Part shown: positions 8,072 to 15,704 of the stretch, piece after piece
How positions within the stretch are numbered: position 1 is the stretch's first letter
Layout: the number at the start of each line of letters is the position of its first letter
NCBI GenBank assembly: GCA_035549075.1
Contig: DASZRT010000068.1
Span: 77,526 to 141,525, forward strand
Length of the DNA: 64,000 nucleotides
Source of the DNA: DASZFV01 sp035549075
Lineage (GTDB): Bacteria > Myxococcota_A > Polyangia > Fen-1088
Reading direction: 5' to 3'
The notes under the pieces: model-generated
Told to the model about the DNA's origin: nothing
The model's input: the letters and a program-made list of their open reading frames with translations, nothing else
Database searches by the model: none
Made by a program: the position numbers and the translations under genes

Positions 8072-9747
8072 GTCGTGGCCTCCGGCTTCCGCGCCGTCCG
8101 CTGCTTGCGCTCGAGGATGTCGCGAATGCGCTCGACGAGCTCGTTCGGGCTGACGGGCTTTTGAATGAACGCGACCCCGGAGTCGACGACGCCGTGATTG
8201 AGGACGGCGCCGTCGTTGTAACCGGACATGTAGAGCACCGAGATGTCGGGATTCAGCACCTCGAGCTTGCTCACGAGCTCCTTACCGCTCATGTGCGGCA
8301 TGACGACGTCGGTCAGCACGAGGTCGACGCCCGTCGAACGATCGGCTGCCCCATCGGACATTTCAGCCTCGAACGCGCGCAGCCCGTCGACGCCGTTGCT
8401 GGCCTCGACGACGCGGTAGCCGAATCGTTGGAGGACGGTGCGCAACGTTCCGCGAACGGCGGCGTCGTCCTCGACGAGCAGGATCGTCTCGCGCCCGCGC
8501 GGCACGGCCTTCTGCGGGCGCCACGGATCCGCGGGCGCCTCCTCGCCCCTGGCGGATCCGGACGCGCGTGGGAAGTAGAGCGTAAACGTCGTGCCGTGGC
8601 CGAGCGCGGTCTTGGTCGCGATCGTTCCGCCGCTCTGTTGAACGATGCCGAACACCGTCGCGAGCCCGAGGCCCGTGCCGCTCCCGACCTCTTTCGTCGT
8701 GAAGAACGGCTCGAAGATGCGGGCCTCGGTCGCAGCGTCCATGCCCGTGCCGGTGTCGGTGACGACGAGGGCGACGTAAGCGCCCGCTTTGAGCTGGAGC
8801 TCGCGCGCGGTGAGCTCGTCGATGTCGAGGTCTTTGGCCTCGATCGTGAGCGACCCACCGCGCGGCATCGCGTCCCGCGCGTTGACGGCGAGGTTCATGA
8901 CGACCTGCTCGATCTGCCCTGGATCGACGGTGACGGCGCCCAACGACGGGGGCACCGCGGGAAGCACGGAAATCGCCAGCTCGATGTCCTCGCCGATGAG
9001 CCGCCGCAACATCTTCGCCATCCCGACGACGACGCGGCCGAGATCCGTGCGCTGCGGGCGCAGCACCTGCTGACGGCTGAACGCGAGGAGCTGCCGCGTG
9101 AGCTCGGCAGCGCGCGAGGCCGCGGCGCGGATCTCCTCGACGCTCTCGCGGTCCTCTCCGGCCTCTTCCAGGTGCCCCAGCAGCAGGTCTGCATGTCCGA
9201 TGATCACCGACAGCACGTTGTTGAAGTCGTGCGCGACGCCGGCGGCGAGCCCGCCGATGGCGTCCATCTTCTGCGATTGCCGAAGACGCTCTTCGCTGCG
9301 CTTGAGCGCTTCTGCGGCGCGGCGCCGTTCCGCAATTTCCGTGAGCTCACGCTTGATGGCGGGAGGCAGGCGCCCCAGCTTGTCTTTCAATACCCAATCG
9401 CGAGCGCCCGACCGCATGGCGTCGATCGCGAGCTCCTCGGTGACGGTTCCAGACACGATGATGAAAGGAACTTCGATGCCGGTGTCATTCAGGACGTCGA
9501 GCGCCGCGCGGCCGCTGAACGCCGGCATCGACCAGTCGCTGAGGACCAGGTCCCAGGTCTGCCGCGCGAGCGCCGCCCGCAGCGCCTCTCCGTCGCACAC
9601 GCGCTCGTGCTCGATGCGCCAGCCGTTCAGGCGAAGCTCGCCGAGGACGATCTCGGCGTCGTCCTCGGAGTCATCCACCATGAGAATGCGCAGGGGGCTC
9701 GTTTGCGCGTCCAACGACGTGTTCCTCCCGCGAAATAGTATTCCCAC
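8068..9747 (-). CDS. Cytosolic hybrid histidine kinase, REC-HisKA-HATPase-REC
   Basis: A 559-residue protein without membrane segments. The N-terminal receiver (about 20-135) has VDDSEDD and acceptor Asp71 (LVLSDWSMP). A coiled coil leads to a HisKA of the AHDFNN type with His173. The HATPase domain has NLAVNARDAM, DTGTGMD and GTGLGLATV. A second receiver (about 420-545) has VEDD and Asp480 (LVLTDVVMP). The domain order implies receiver-regulated kinase activity and an internal phosphorelay. The next gene encodes the EAL response regulator (4-base overlap), a likely target. A small inverted repeat lies just upstream of the start. Confidence 0.92.
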   Translation of the reverse strand: MGILFRGRNTSLDAQTSPLRILMVDDSEDDAEIVLGELRLNGWRIEHERVCDGEALRAALARQTWDLVLSDWSMPAFSGRAALDVLNDTGIEVPFIIVSGTVTEELAIDAMRSGARDWVLKDKLGRLPPAIKRELTEIAERRRAAEALKRSEERLRQSQKMDAIGGLAAGVAHDFNNVLSVIIGHADLLLGHLEEAGEDRESVEEIRAAASRAAELTRQLLAFSRQQVLRPQRTDLGRVVVGMAKMLRRLIGEDIELAISVLPAVPPSLGAVTVDPGQIEQVVMNLAVNARDAMPRGGSLTIEAKDLDIDELTARELQLKAGAYVALVVTDTGTGMDAATEARIFEPFFTTKEVGSGTGLGLATVFGIVQQSGGTIATKTALGHGTTFTLYFPRASGSARGEEAPADPWRPQKAVPRGRETILLVEDDAAVRGTLRTVLQRFGYRVVEASNGVDGLRAFEAEMSDGAADRSTGVDLVLTDVVMPHMSGKELVSKLEVLNPDISVLYMSGYNDGAVLNHGVVDSGVAFIQKPVSPNELVERIRDILERKQRTARKPEATT

Positions 9748-9955
9748 TGAATTTCGAACGCGAGTTCAAACGAACTCTCGTGGTTTTCCAATCGGGAGTC
9801 ATACAGACAGCCCCCTCTCACTCGCTCAACGAGCGTGTCGAAACTGAAACCGACGCGCCGTGCCCTGCGATTCGAAACGTCCATTCGGTCGGCTCCTCTA
9901 CCCCCCGCCGCGACTGAAACTGAAACCGCATTCTTCGCCGGGAGATCAATTCGTC
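9748..9955. promoter_or_regulatory. Divergent control region with a 13-base direct repeat and an inverted repeat
   Basis: This gap separates the leftward hybrid kinase from the rightward NtrC-type regulator. The 13-mer GAAACTGAAACCG occurs at 9840-9852 and 9916-9928, 76 bases apart; the second copy extends an internal CTGAAA tandem. An inverted repeat GAGTTC-AAAC-GAACTC lies at 9762-9777, about 15 bases before the kinase start and in its presumed leader. These could be operators or a leader hairpin; I see no convincing -24/-12 or -35/-10 pair. The repeats are seen directly and the role is inference. Confidence 0.45.
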
Positions 9956-11362
9956 ATGCTCACAATGTCACGACCACGTGTCCTCGAAATTGGTACAGTG
10001 CCCGCCGTGACCATCCTCGTCGCTGACGACGACGCCTCGGTCCGCGGCCTACTGCGAACGTTGCTCACGCGTGCGGGCAACGTCGTGATCGAGGCCGAAG
10101 ACGGCAAGGCGGCGATCGATCTCCTGCGGACGCAGCCGTTCGACGTCATCCTCACCGACCTGATGATGCCTCGCGCGGACGGGTTCGAGGTGCTGCGAAA
10201 AGCCCGCGACATTCAGCCCAAAACCCCCGTCATCATGCTGACGGCCGAGGGCTCGATCAAGGACTGCGTCGAGGCGATGCGCGCCGGCGCCTTCAACTTC
10301 CTCACGAAGCCGTTCCATCACCGCGACCTCATCGACTTCGTCGAGCGCGCGGCCCGCTCGCGCCTCCCCGAGGGCAAGTCTCCGCAGCTGCAGTCGGAGG
10401 AAGGCCGCCCGCAGGTGGCCCTCATCGGCGATTCCGAGGCCATCCACGGCGTCATCGAGATGATCGAGCGCGTGGCCCACACCAACGCGACCGTGCTCGT
10501 CACGGGCGAGAGCGGCACGGGCAAAGAGGTCGTCGCGCGGCTCCTGCACGGCTCGTCGGGCCGCGCGCAGGGGCCGTTCGTCGCCGTGAACTGCGGCGCC
10601 ATCCCCGAGACCCTCATCGAGAGCGAGCTCTTCGGGCACGTCAAAGGCGCGTTTACGGGCGCCCATGAGAACCGCGCCGGGCGGTTCACGCAGGCCAACG
10701 GCGGCACGCTGTTCCTCGACGAGGTGGGCGAGCTGCCGCTGGCGATGCAAGTGAAGCTCCTCCGCGTCCTGCAGGAGCGCGAGGTCACCCCCATCGGCGA
10801 GGGCCGCCCGCGGCCCATCGACGTACGCATCATCGCCGCCACCAACGTCGACCTCGAGGCGATGATCGCCGCGGGCCGGTTTCGCCAAGACCTCTACTAC
10901 CGCCTGGAGGTGTTGCCGATCCGCTTGCCGGCGCTGCGCGAACGCGCGGGCGACATCCCCGCGCTGGCGCGTCACTTTCTCGACATGTCGAACCGGCGGC
11001 TCGGCGCCAACGTCGCCATCGCCGAAGAGGCATTGACCGTCCTGAAGCTCTACCGGTGGCCCGGCAACGTCCGCGAGATGGAGAACCTCATCGAGCGGCT
11101 CGTGATCCTCAACCGCTCGGGTTTCATCGTCACGACGGACCTGCCCGAAAAGATGCGCGAGCGCTCGCCCGTCCGGGACGTCGTCGCGACCGCCTCGGCC
11201 GGTCTCGCCGCCGGCCCCATCGACCTCGTCGCCACCCTAGGGACCATCGAAGCGTCCCTCATCGAGCAGGCGATGCGGCAGGCCGAGGGCAACAAGACCC
11301 GCGCCGCCGAGCTGCTGGGCCTCAGCCGCACGACGCTCATCGATCGCATCAAACGACACTGA
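9956..11362 (+). CDS. NtrC-family sigma-54-dependent response regulator
   Basis: A receiver (VADDD, acceptor Asp in VILTDLMMP, Thr in VIMLTAEGS, Lys in LTKPF) is followed by a complete AAA+ activator domain: Walker A GESGTGKE, sigma-54 loop GAFTGA, Walker B GGTLFLDEVGELP, and arginine-finger region FRQDLYYRLEV. A Fis-type helix-turn-helix ends the protein (AAELLGLSRTTLIDRIKRH). It should activate sigma-54 promoters on phosphorylation. The open frame extends upstream to 9860, but the ATG at 9956, with GGGAG ten bases upstream, and a GTG at 9998 both fit the family better. It is a close paralogue of the gene at 47382-48758. Its 3' end overlaps the convergent kinase gene by 14 bases. Confidence 0.93.
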   Translation: MLTMSRPRVLEIGTVPAVTILVADDDASVRGLLRTLLTRAGNVVIEAEDGKAAIDLLRTQPFDVILTDLMMPRADGFEVLRKARDIQPKTPVIMLTAEGSIKDCVEAMRAGAFNFLTKPFHHRDLIDFVERAARSRLPEGKSPQLQSEEGRPQVALIGDSEAIHGVIEMIERVAHTNATVLVTGESGTGKEVVARLLHGSSGRAQGPFVAVNCGAIPETLIESELFGHVKGAFTGAHENRAGRFTQANGGTLFLDEVGELPLAMQVKLLRVLQEREVTPIGEGRPRPIDVRIIAATNVDLEAMIAAGRFRQDLYYRLEVLPIRLPALRERAGDIPALARHFLDMSNRRLGANVAIAEEALTVLKLYRWPGNVREMENLIERLVILNRSGFIVTTDLPEKMRERSPVRDVVATASAGLAAGPIDLVATLGTIEASLIEQAMRQAEGNKTRAAELLGLSRTTLIDRIKRH

Positions 11363-13019
11363 GCGGCGGGAAGTCGGCGGTGGGGACGTCGGCGGTCGGA
11401 AGCACGACGGAGATCGTGTTTCCTTCGCCGGCGCTCGACGAGACCTCCATGCGCCCGCCGCGCATGCGGACGATCTCGCGCACGATCGACAGGCCGAGGC
11501 TGGCCGCGCCCGCCGAGGCCGGTGGCGCCTCGAACGACGAGGGATCGAGCGCGCCGCTCCCGGCCGGGAGCGCGGGGCCGTTGTCCCCGACCTCGACGCG
11601 AACGTCGTCGCCGTCGCGCCTCGCCACGATCGTGATGCGGGGCGTCCGCGTCGCGGCCGTCCGTAGCCGGCGGTGCGCGCTCAAGACGAGCCCGAGGAAC
11701 GCCTGGCTGAGGACGCCCGAGCCGCCGCCGACGATGAGGCCGGGCTCGAGGGACTCCTCGATGGCGGTCTGACGTCGGACTTCCGCCGTCGCAAGTCTGA
11801 CAGCGCCGCGGATCGCCGAGGCGACGTCGCAATGGTCGGCGCCGGCATTCTCGCTCTGGGCGGCGACCCGCAGCTCACCCGCGACGGCCTGGATGACGTC
11901 GGCCGCGGACCGCGCGTCGGCGACGCGAGAGCGGATGTCGACGAGCGCCGCGCGCACCTCTTCGGGATCGATGGCGCCCGAACGCAGTTGCGCGAGCGCG
12001 GTCTCGGCCGAATCTAACGCGAGGTCGCAATGACCAATGACGGCCGAAAGCGGGTTGTTGATCTCGTGAATGACGCTCGACGCGACCTCGCCCAGGATGG
12101 CGAGGCGATCGGCGACGTTGGCGCTCTGCCAGCGGCGGAGCGCCTCGAGCGCAAGCACGATCTGCGACGCGACGACGCCGGCGCGGCCGAGGTCTTTCGA
12201 GGCGAACGGCTCGTCGGCCGACGACCGGCCGACGTTCAGCGCGCCGACGACGCGATCACCGACGACGAGCGGACAGACGATGCTCGACCGAACGCCGCCG
12301 AAAGGAATGGATTCGTCGACGGGCTCGCCGAAGTAGCGATCGTCGCCGGTCAGCGCCGGCGCGCGCAGCTCGAGGATCCGCCGGGCGACCGCCGAATCGA
12401 TCGTCCCGCCCGGCGCCTGCGTGAGGACCATTCCTTCGGCCTCGTCTCTCAGCAAGAACGCGACGACGTCGGCGCGAAGGGCGCGGCGGCCGTACTCGAC
12501 GGCGGCCGCGAAGAGCTTGGCGCGATCGCGAATCATGAGGAGCCGCTGGCCCTCGCGCAGCACCTCGGCCGCCGCGCGCGCGGCCTTCCGCTTGTTGACG
12601 CCGCGCAGGATCGCCGGGCCCAGCTCCATGACGCGGAACGGCCTCCGCACGACGTCGTACACGCCCGCGCGAAACGCCGCGACGATGTCGTCGGAGCCGA
12701 GCGCGTCCGACGTCACGATGACCTCGGCGTCGGGGAGCGCCGCCCGTAGCCGCGCCACGAGGTCGAGGCCGTCCTTCACGGGCGGCTGCACCTCGACGAT
12801 GATCACCTGCGCGTCGCACGCCGTCGCGACCTCGATCGCCGACGCCTCGGCCGCCAGCACCATGGCCCCGAGGCCGCGCTTGCGGATGGCGGCGACGATC
12901 TCCGACCAACGACCCGCGTCGCCGTCGAGGATCAGCACGCGCGGCACCTGCACCCGGCTCGTCGCCGTCAAATCGACCGCCTCGGGAACGGCGTCTTCGG
13001 AAGGACACGCATTGGTCAT
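11349..13019 (-). CDS. Pseudo-receiver/GAF histidine kinase with degenerate ATP site
   Basis: From the ATG at 13019 the 556-residue protein has a receiver-like domain (about 25-135), a GAF domain (about 160-295), a HisKA with IHEINNPLSAV and His318, and a HATPase-like domain. The receiver has Glu76 (VIIVEVQPP) where the phosphoacceptor Asp belongs and Arg126 in place of the conserved Lys. The ATPase N-box reads FLGLVLSAHRR and lacks the Mg-binding Asn; the G1 box reads DNGPAL instead of DNGPG. The fold is retained but phosphorylation at the receiver is unlikely and kinase activity is doubtful. The open frame continues upstream to 14306, but that part is antisense to two real genes. Confidence 0.85.
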   Translation of the reverse strand: MTNACPSEDAVPEAVDLTATSRVQVPRVLILDGDAGRWSEIVAAIRKRGLGAMVLAAEASAIEVATACDAQVIIVEVQPPVKDGLDLVARLRAALPDAEVIVTSDALGSDDIVAAFRAGVYDVVRRPFRVMELGPAILRGVNKRKAARAAAEVLREGQRLLMIRDRAKLFAAAVEYGRRALRADVVAFLLRDEAEGMVLTQAPGGTIDSAVARRILELRAPALTGDDRYFGEPVDESIPFGGVRSSIVCPLVVGDRVVGALNVGRSSADEPFASKDLGRAGVVASQIVLALEALRRWQSANVADRLAILGEVASSVIHEINNPLSAVIGHCDLALDSAETALAQLRSGAIDPEEVRAALVDIRSRVADARSAADVIQAVAGELRVAAQSENAGADHCDVASAIRGAVRLATAEVRRQTAIEESLEPGLIVGGGSGVLSQAFLGLVLSAHRRLRTAATRTPRITIVARRDGDDVRVEVGDNGPALPAGSGALDPSSFEAPPASAGAASLGLSIVREIVRMRGGRMEVSSSAGEGNTISVVLPTADVPTADFPPLSVV

Positions 13020-13044
13020 GACGAGACGTAAAGCACCGTCCGTG

Positions 13045-13075
13045 CCCAAGGGTTCCGCAACCCTCACCCCTTGGG
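13045..13075. promoter_or_regulatory. Nested inverted repeats in the divergent leader
   Basis: AGGGTT (13049-13054) can pair with AACCCT (13059-13064) around a CCGC loop, while the overlapping CCCAAGG (13045-13051) can pair with CCTTGGG (13069-13075). The two pairings share bases and would compete. The element begins 26 bases upstream of the degenerate kinase's start. A regulatory role is inference. Confidence 0.35.
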
Positions 13076-13104
13076 ATTTCGATGACTTGTCTCGAGCCGC
13101 CGGG

Positions 13105-13130
13105 CGCGTCGTCGGGGCCCCGACGACGCG
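13105..13130. promoter_or_regulatory. Perfect 26-base palindrome upstream of a response regulator
   Basis: The arm CGCGTCGTCGGGG (13105-13117) is followed immediately by its exact reverse complement (13118-13130), giving 13 paired bases with no spacer. It lies 60 bases before the ATG of the CheY-like gene and 85 bases upstream of the divergent kinase start. Possible roles are a dimer-binding operator for one or both genes, or a terminator (11-base stem with a GGCC loop), although only three T residues follow. I favour an operator; this is inference. Confidence 0.55.
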
Positions 13131-13190
13131 TTTGTCGGGAATCCGTCGGCCCGACCCGCTCGAACCATGTACGATAGGATCCTCGCCGTC

Positions 13191-13631
13191 ATGAGCAACC
13201 GTCAGGTCATCCTGCTCGTCGAGGACAACGACGACGACGCGCTCCTCACCGAGATGGCCTTTCGTGAGGCGAACGTCTCGAACCCCGTGATTCGCGTCCG
13301 AGACGGCGTCGAGGCGCTCGACTACCTCTTCGGTCGCGACAAGCACGCCGCGCGCGACACGGCCGACACGCCGGCGGTCGTGCTCCTCGATCTGAACCTG
13401 CCGCGCATCGGCGGCCTCGACGTGCTCGCGGCGTTGCGCGCCGACGATCGCAGCAAGTACTTGCCGGTCGTGATCTTGACCTCGTCCTCGGCCGAGGACG
13501 ATCGCCTCGCGGCCTACCGGCGCTACACGAACAGCTACGTTCAGAAGCCCGTCGACTACGACGAGTTCGTCGACACCGCCCGCCAGCTGGGGCGCTACTG
13601 GACCGAGCTGAACCTCCGCTCGCCCGACTAG
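13191..13631 (+). CDS. Single-domain response regulator, Rcp1/CheY-like
   Basis: A 146-residue stand-alone receiver. It has the acidic cluster VEDNDDD, acceptor Asp in VVLLDLNLPRIGG, Thr in VVILTSSSAEDD and Lys in YVQKPVDYDEF. The RDGVEALDYLFGR segment and the long insertion before the acceptor strand are typical of the Rcp1-like subgroup, which usually serves phytochrome- or PAS-type kinases. There is no output domain, so it probably acts by protein contact. An ATG at 13167 is also in frame, but the ATG at 13191, preceded by AGGAT, gives the usual family N-terminus. The partner kinase is not obvious: the divergent kinase looks degenerate. Confidence 0.9.
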   Translation: MSNRQVILLVEDNDDDALLTEMAFREANVSNPVIRVRDGVEALDYLFGRDKHAARDTADTPAVVLLDLNLPRIGGLDVLAALRADDRSKYLPVVILTSSSAEDDRLAAYRRYTNSYVQKPVDYDEFVDTARQLGRYWTELNLRSPD

Positions 13632-13637
13632 CGCGGC

Positions 13638-14327
13638 ATGACGCTCTCGTGGCTCGTCCCGCAGCTCGAGCTCATGGCGCGCATCGCGCTCGGAACGGGC
13701 CTCGGCGCGGTCATCGGCCTCGAGCGCGACCTCCACGGCCGGCCGGCCGGGCTGCGCACGCACGCGCTCGTCGCGCTCGGGTCGGCGACGTTCATGGTCG
13801 TGTCGACCCGCTTCGTCTTCTTCCAGCGCTACGCCGCCGGCGACCTCGTCGAGGTCGACGGCTCGCGCATCGCGGCGTCGGTCGTCTCCGGCATCGGCTT
13901 CCTGGGCGCCGGCGCGATCCTTCGCACGGGCATCTCGATCCGCGGCCTCACGACGGCGGCGGCGCTGTGGCTCGTCGCCGCGATCGGCCTCGCGGCTGGC
14001 GGCGGCATGTACGCGATCGCCGTGTTCGCGACCGTGATCGGGCTCTTCACCCTCACGATGTTGCGATGGTTCGAGGACCGCGGCGAGCCCGTGGCCCGGC
14101 AGCGCGTGAGCGTCATCATCGACGAGGCCCGCACGGATGTCCCCGCCTTGGTGGCGACGCTCACCCGCCCCGGCGTCAAGGTGCTGCAAGAGGAGTACGA
14201 GCGCGACGAGGACGAGACGCGCGTGACGTTCGAGGTGCGGGCCGCGGCCGCGCTCGACGGCCACGAGCTGGCGCGGCACCTCGACGGGCTCGACGGGATC
14301 AAGCACCTGAAGATCGAGCGCCTTTAA
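13638..14327 (+). CDS. MgtC/SapB family membrane protein
   Basis: A 229-residue protein beginning six bases after the response regulator. The signature GLERDLHGRPAGLRTHALVALGS is split here as GLERDLHGRPAGLR followed by THALVALGSA, and GIGFLGAGAILR is also present; both are hallmarks of the MgtC/SapB family. Four to five hydrophobic helices occupy about residues 10-140, followed by a soluble ACT-like C-terminal domain (about 145-229). MgtC proteins are linked to Mg-limited growth, pH and phosphate homeostasis in other bacteria. Location directly upstream of PhoU and Pit genes suggests a phosphate-related role here (inference). Confidence 0.9.
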   Translation: MTLSWLVPQLELMARIALGTGLGAVIGLERDLHGRPAGLRTHALVALGSATFMVVSTRFVFFQRYAAGDLVEVDGSRIAASVVSGIGFLGAGAILRTGISIRGLTTAAALWLVAAIGLAAGGGMYAIAVFATVIGLFTLTMLRWFEDRGEPVARQRVSVIIDEARTDVPALVATLTRPGVKVLQEEYERDEDETRVTFEVRAAAALDGHELARHLDGLDGIKHLKIERL

Positions 14328-14353
14328 CCCGGCACTTGAGGCAAGCTCTAGAC

Positions 14354-15046
14354 TTGCGCTCTCGCGACCACACGAATCGAGAGTTCGAGAACGAGCTCGT
14401 CAGACTCCAAAAGCAATTGGCGCTCATGGGCACCAAGGTGGAGGAGTGCATCCGCGGCAGCATCCAGGCGCTCACCGAGCGCGACAGCTCTCTCGCCCAG
14501 CTCATGATCGCGGCCGACAAAGCCATCGATCAGCTCGAGCTCGAGAGCGACCAATTGTGCCTGCAGATCCTCGCGAAGCGGCAGCCCGTCGCCTCCGACC
14601 TGCGGTTCATCACGACCGCCCTCAAGGTCGTCACCGATCTCGAACGAATCGGCGACCTGGGCGTCAACATCTGCGAACGCGTCATCGAGCTCAACGCCGA
14701 GCCGCCGCTCGCGCCCTACGTCGACGTGCCGAACATGGCGCGCGAGTCGCAGGAGATGCTTCACGACGCCCTCATCGCCTTCGTGAGCGGCGACGCCGCG
14801 CTCGCCCAGAGCGTCATCGAGCGCGACGACACCGTCGACGCGTACTACGGCCAGATCTCGCGCGAGCTGCTGACCTACATGATGGAGGATCGGCGCAACA
14901 TCTTTCGCGCCGAGCGCCTTCAATCGATCGCGAAGGCGCTCGAGCGCGTCGGCGATCACGCGACGAACCTCGGCGAGATGGTCGTGTTCGTCGTCAAGGG
15001 TAAGGACATCCGCCACGGAGGGCGCGCGTCCGCGAAGGGTGTATGA
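14354..15046 (+). CDS. phoU: Phosphate signalling protein PhoU
   Basis: About 230 residues, all helical, with the two tandem three-helix PhoU repeats. Each carries the metal-binding pattern near its last helix: DLERIGDLGVNICER in the first and ALERVGDHATNLGEMVVF in the second. The protein normally restrains the Pho regulon and tunes phosphate uptake. The start is uncertain. The TTG at 14354, with TGAGG upstream, keeps the conserved first helix (REFENELVRLQKQL), whereas the first ATG at 14426 would remove it. PhoU is usually beside Pst genes; here it is followed by a DUF47 protein and a Pit transporter, so it may act on Pit. Confidence 0.9.
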   Translation: MRSRDHTNREFENELVRLQKQLALMGTKVEECIRGSIQALTERDSSLAQLMIAADKAIDQLELESDQLCLQILAKRQPVASDLRFITTALKVVTDLERIGDLGVNICERVIELNAEPPLAPYVDVPNMARESQEMLHDALIAFVSGDAALAQSVIERDDTVDAYYGQISRELLTYMMEDRRNIFRAERLQSIAKALERVGDHATNLGEMVVFVVKGKDIRHGGRASAKGV

Positions 15047-15076
15047 GGCGCGGCTGAACTTCGGTATACAGCCCGC

Positions 15077-15697
15077 ATGAGACTCCTGCCGCACGACGGC
15101 TCGTTCTTCGCGCAGTTCGAGGCCCAAGGGCGCAAGACCGTCGAGGGCTGCAAGGCCTTCCTCAGCATGATCGAGTCGCCGGCGGGCCTGCAGGGTCAGG
15201 CGCAGCGGGTCACGCAGATCGAGAACGAGTGCGACGAGATCACCCACGCGGTCGTCTCGGCCCTGCACAAGACCTTCATCACGCCGATCGACCGCAACGA
15301 CATCTACCGCCTCATCACCAAGATGGACGACATCATGGACCTCGTCGAGGCGGCGGCCGAGCGCCTGGCCCTCTACGAGATCGCCGTGATGACGAAGGAG
15401 GCGGTCGAGCTCGCGCGCTGTCTCGTCGACAGCGCCGAGCACGTCCTGGGGGCCGTCGTCGGCATCCGTGACCTGGGCCGGCCCGCGACGATCCTCGAGC
15501 ACTGCATCGAGATCAACCGGCTCGAGAACGTCGCCGACAACCTCCTGCGCAGCGCCCTGGCCAAGCTGTTCCGCGAGGAGACGAACCCCATCTTGGTCAT
15601 CAAGTGGAAAGAGATCTACGAGACGCTCGAGGCCGCCACGGACCGCTGCGAGGACGTCGCGAACGTCATCGAGGGCGTCGTCCTCGAGAACAGCTAG
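15077..15697 (+). CDS. DUF47 family PhoU-like accessory protein of Pit transporter
   Basis: A 206-residue helical protein of the PhoU_div/DUF47 family. Features are HDGSFFAQFEAQG at the N-terminus, IENECDEITHAVVSALHKTF, and FITPIDRNDIYRLITKMDDI, the last being the most conserved block. DUF47 proteins are nearly always encoded next to a Pit phosphate permease and are thought to regulate it, as seen here with the transporter starting eight bases later. The ATG at 15077 is preceded by a TATACA element only six bases away, which could be a -10 box for a leaderless transcript, but this is weak. Confidence 0.9.
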   Translation: MRLLPHDGSFFAQFEAQGRKTVEGCKAFLSMIESPAGLQGQAQRVTQIENECDEITHAVVSALHKTFITPIDRNDIYRLITKMDDIMDLVEAAAERLALYEIAVMTKEAVELARCLVDSAEHVLGAVVGIRDLGRPATILEHCIEINRLENVADNLLRSALAKLFREETNPILVIKWKEIYETLEAATDRCEDVANVIEGVVLENS

Positions 15698-15704
15698 AGA
15701 CGCC

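Noticed and set aside
13020..14306. Upstream extension of the degenerate kinase's frame to 985 residues
   Set aside because: The extra part is antisense to the response regulator and MgtC genes and has no domain; the ATG at 13019 gives a proper receiver-like start.
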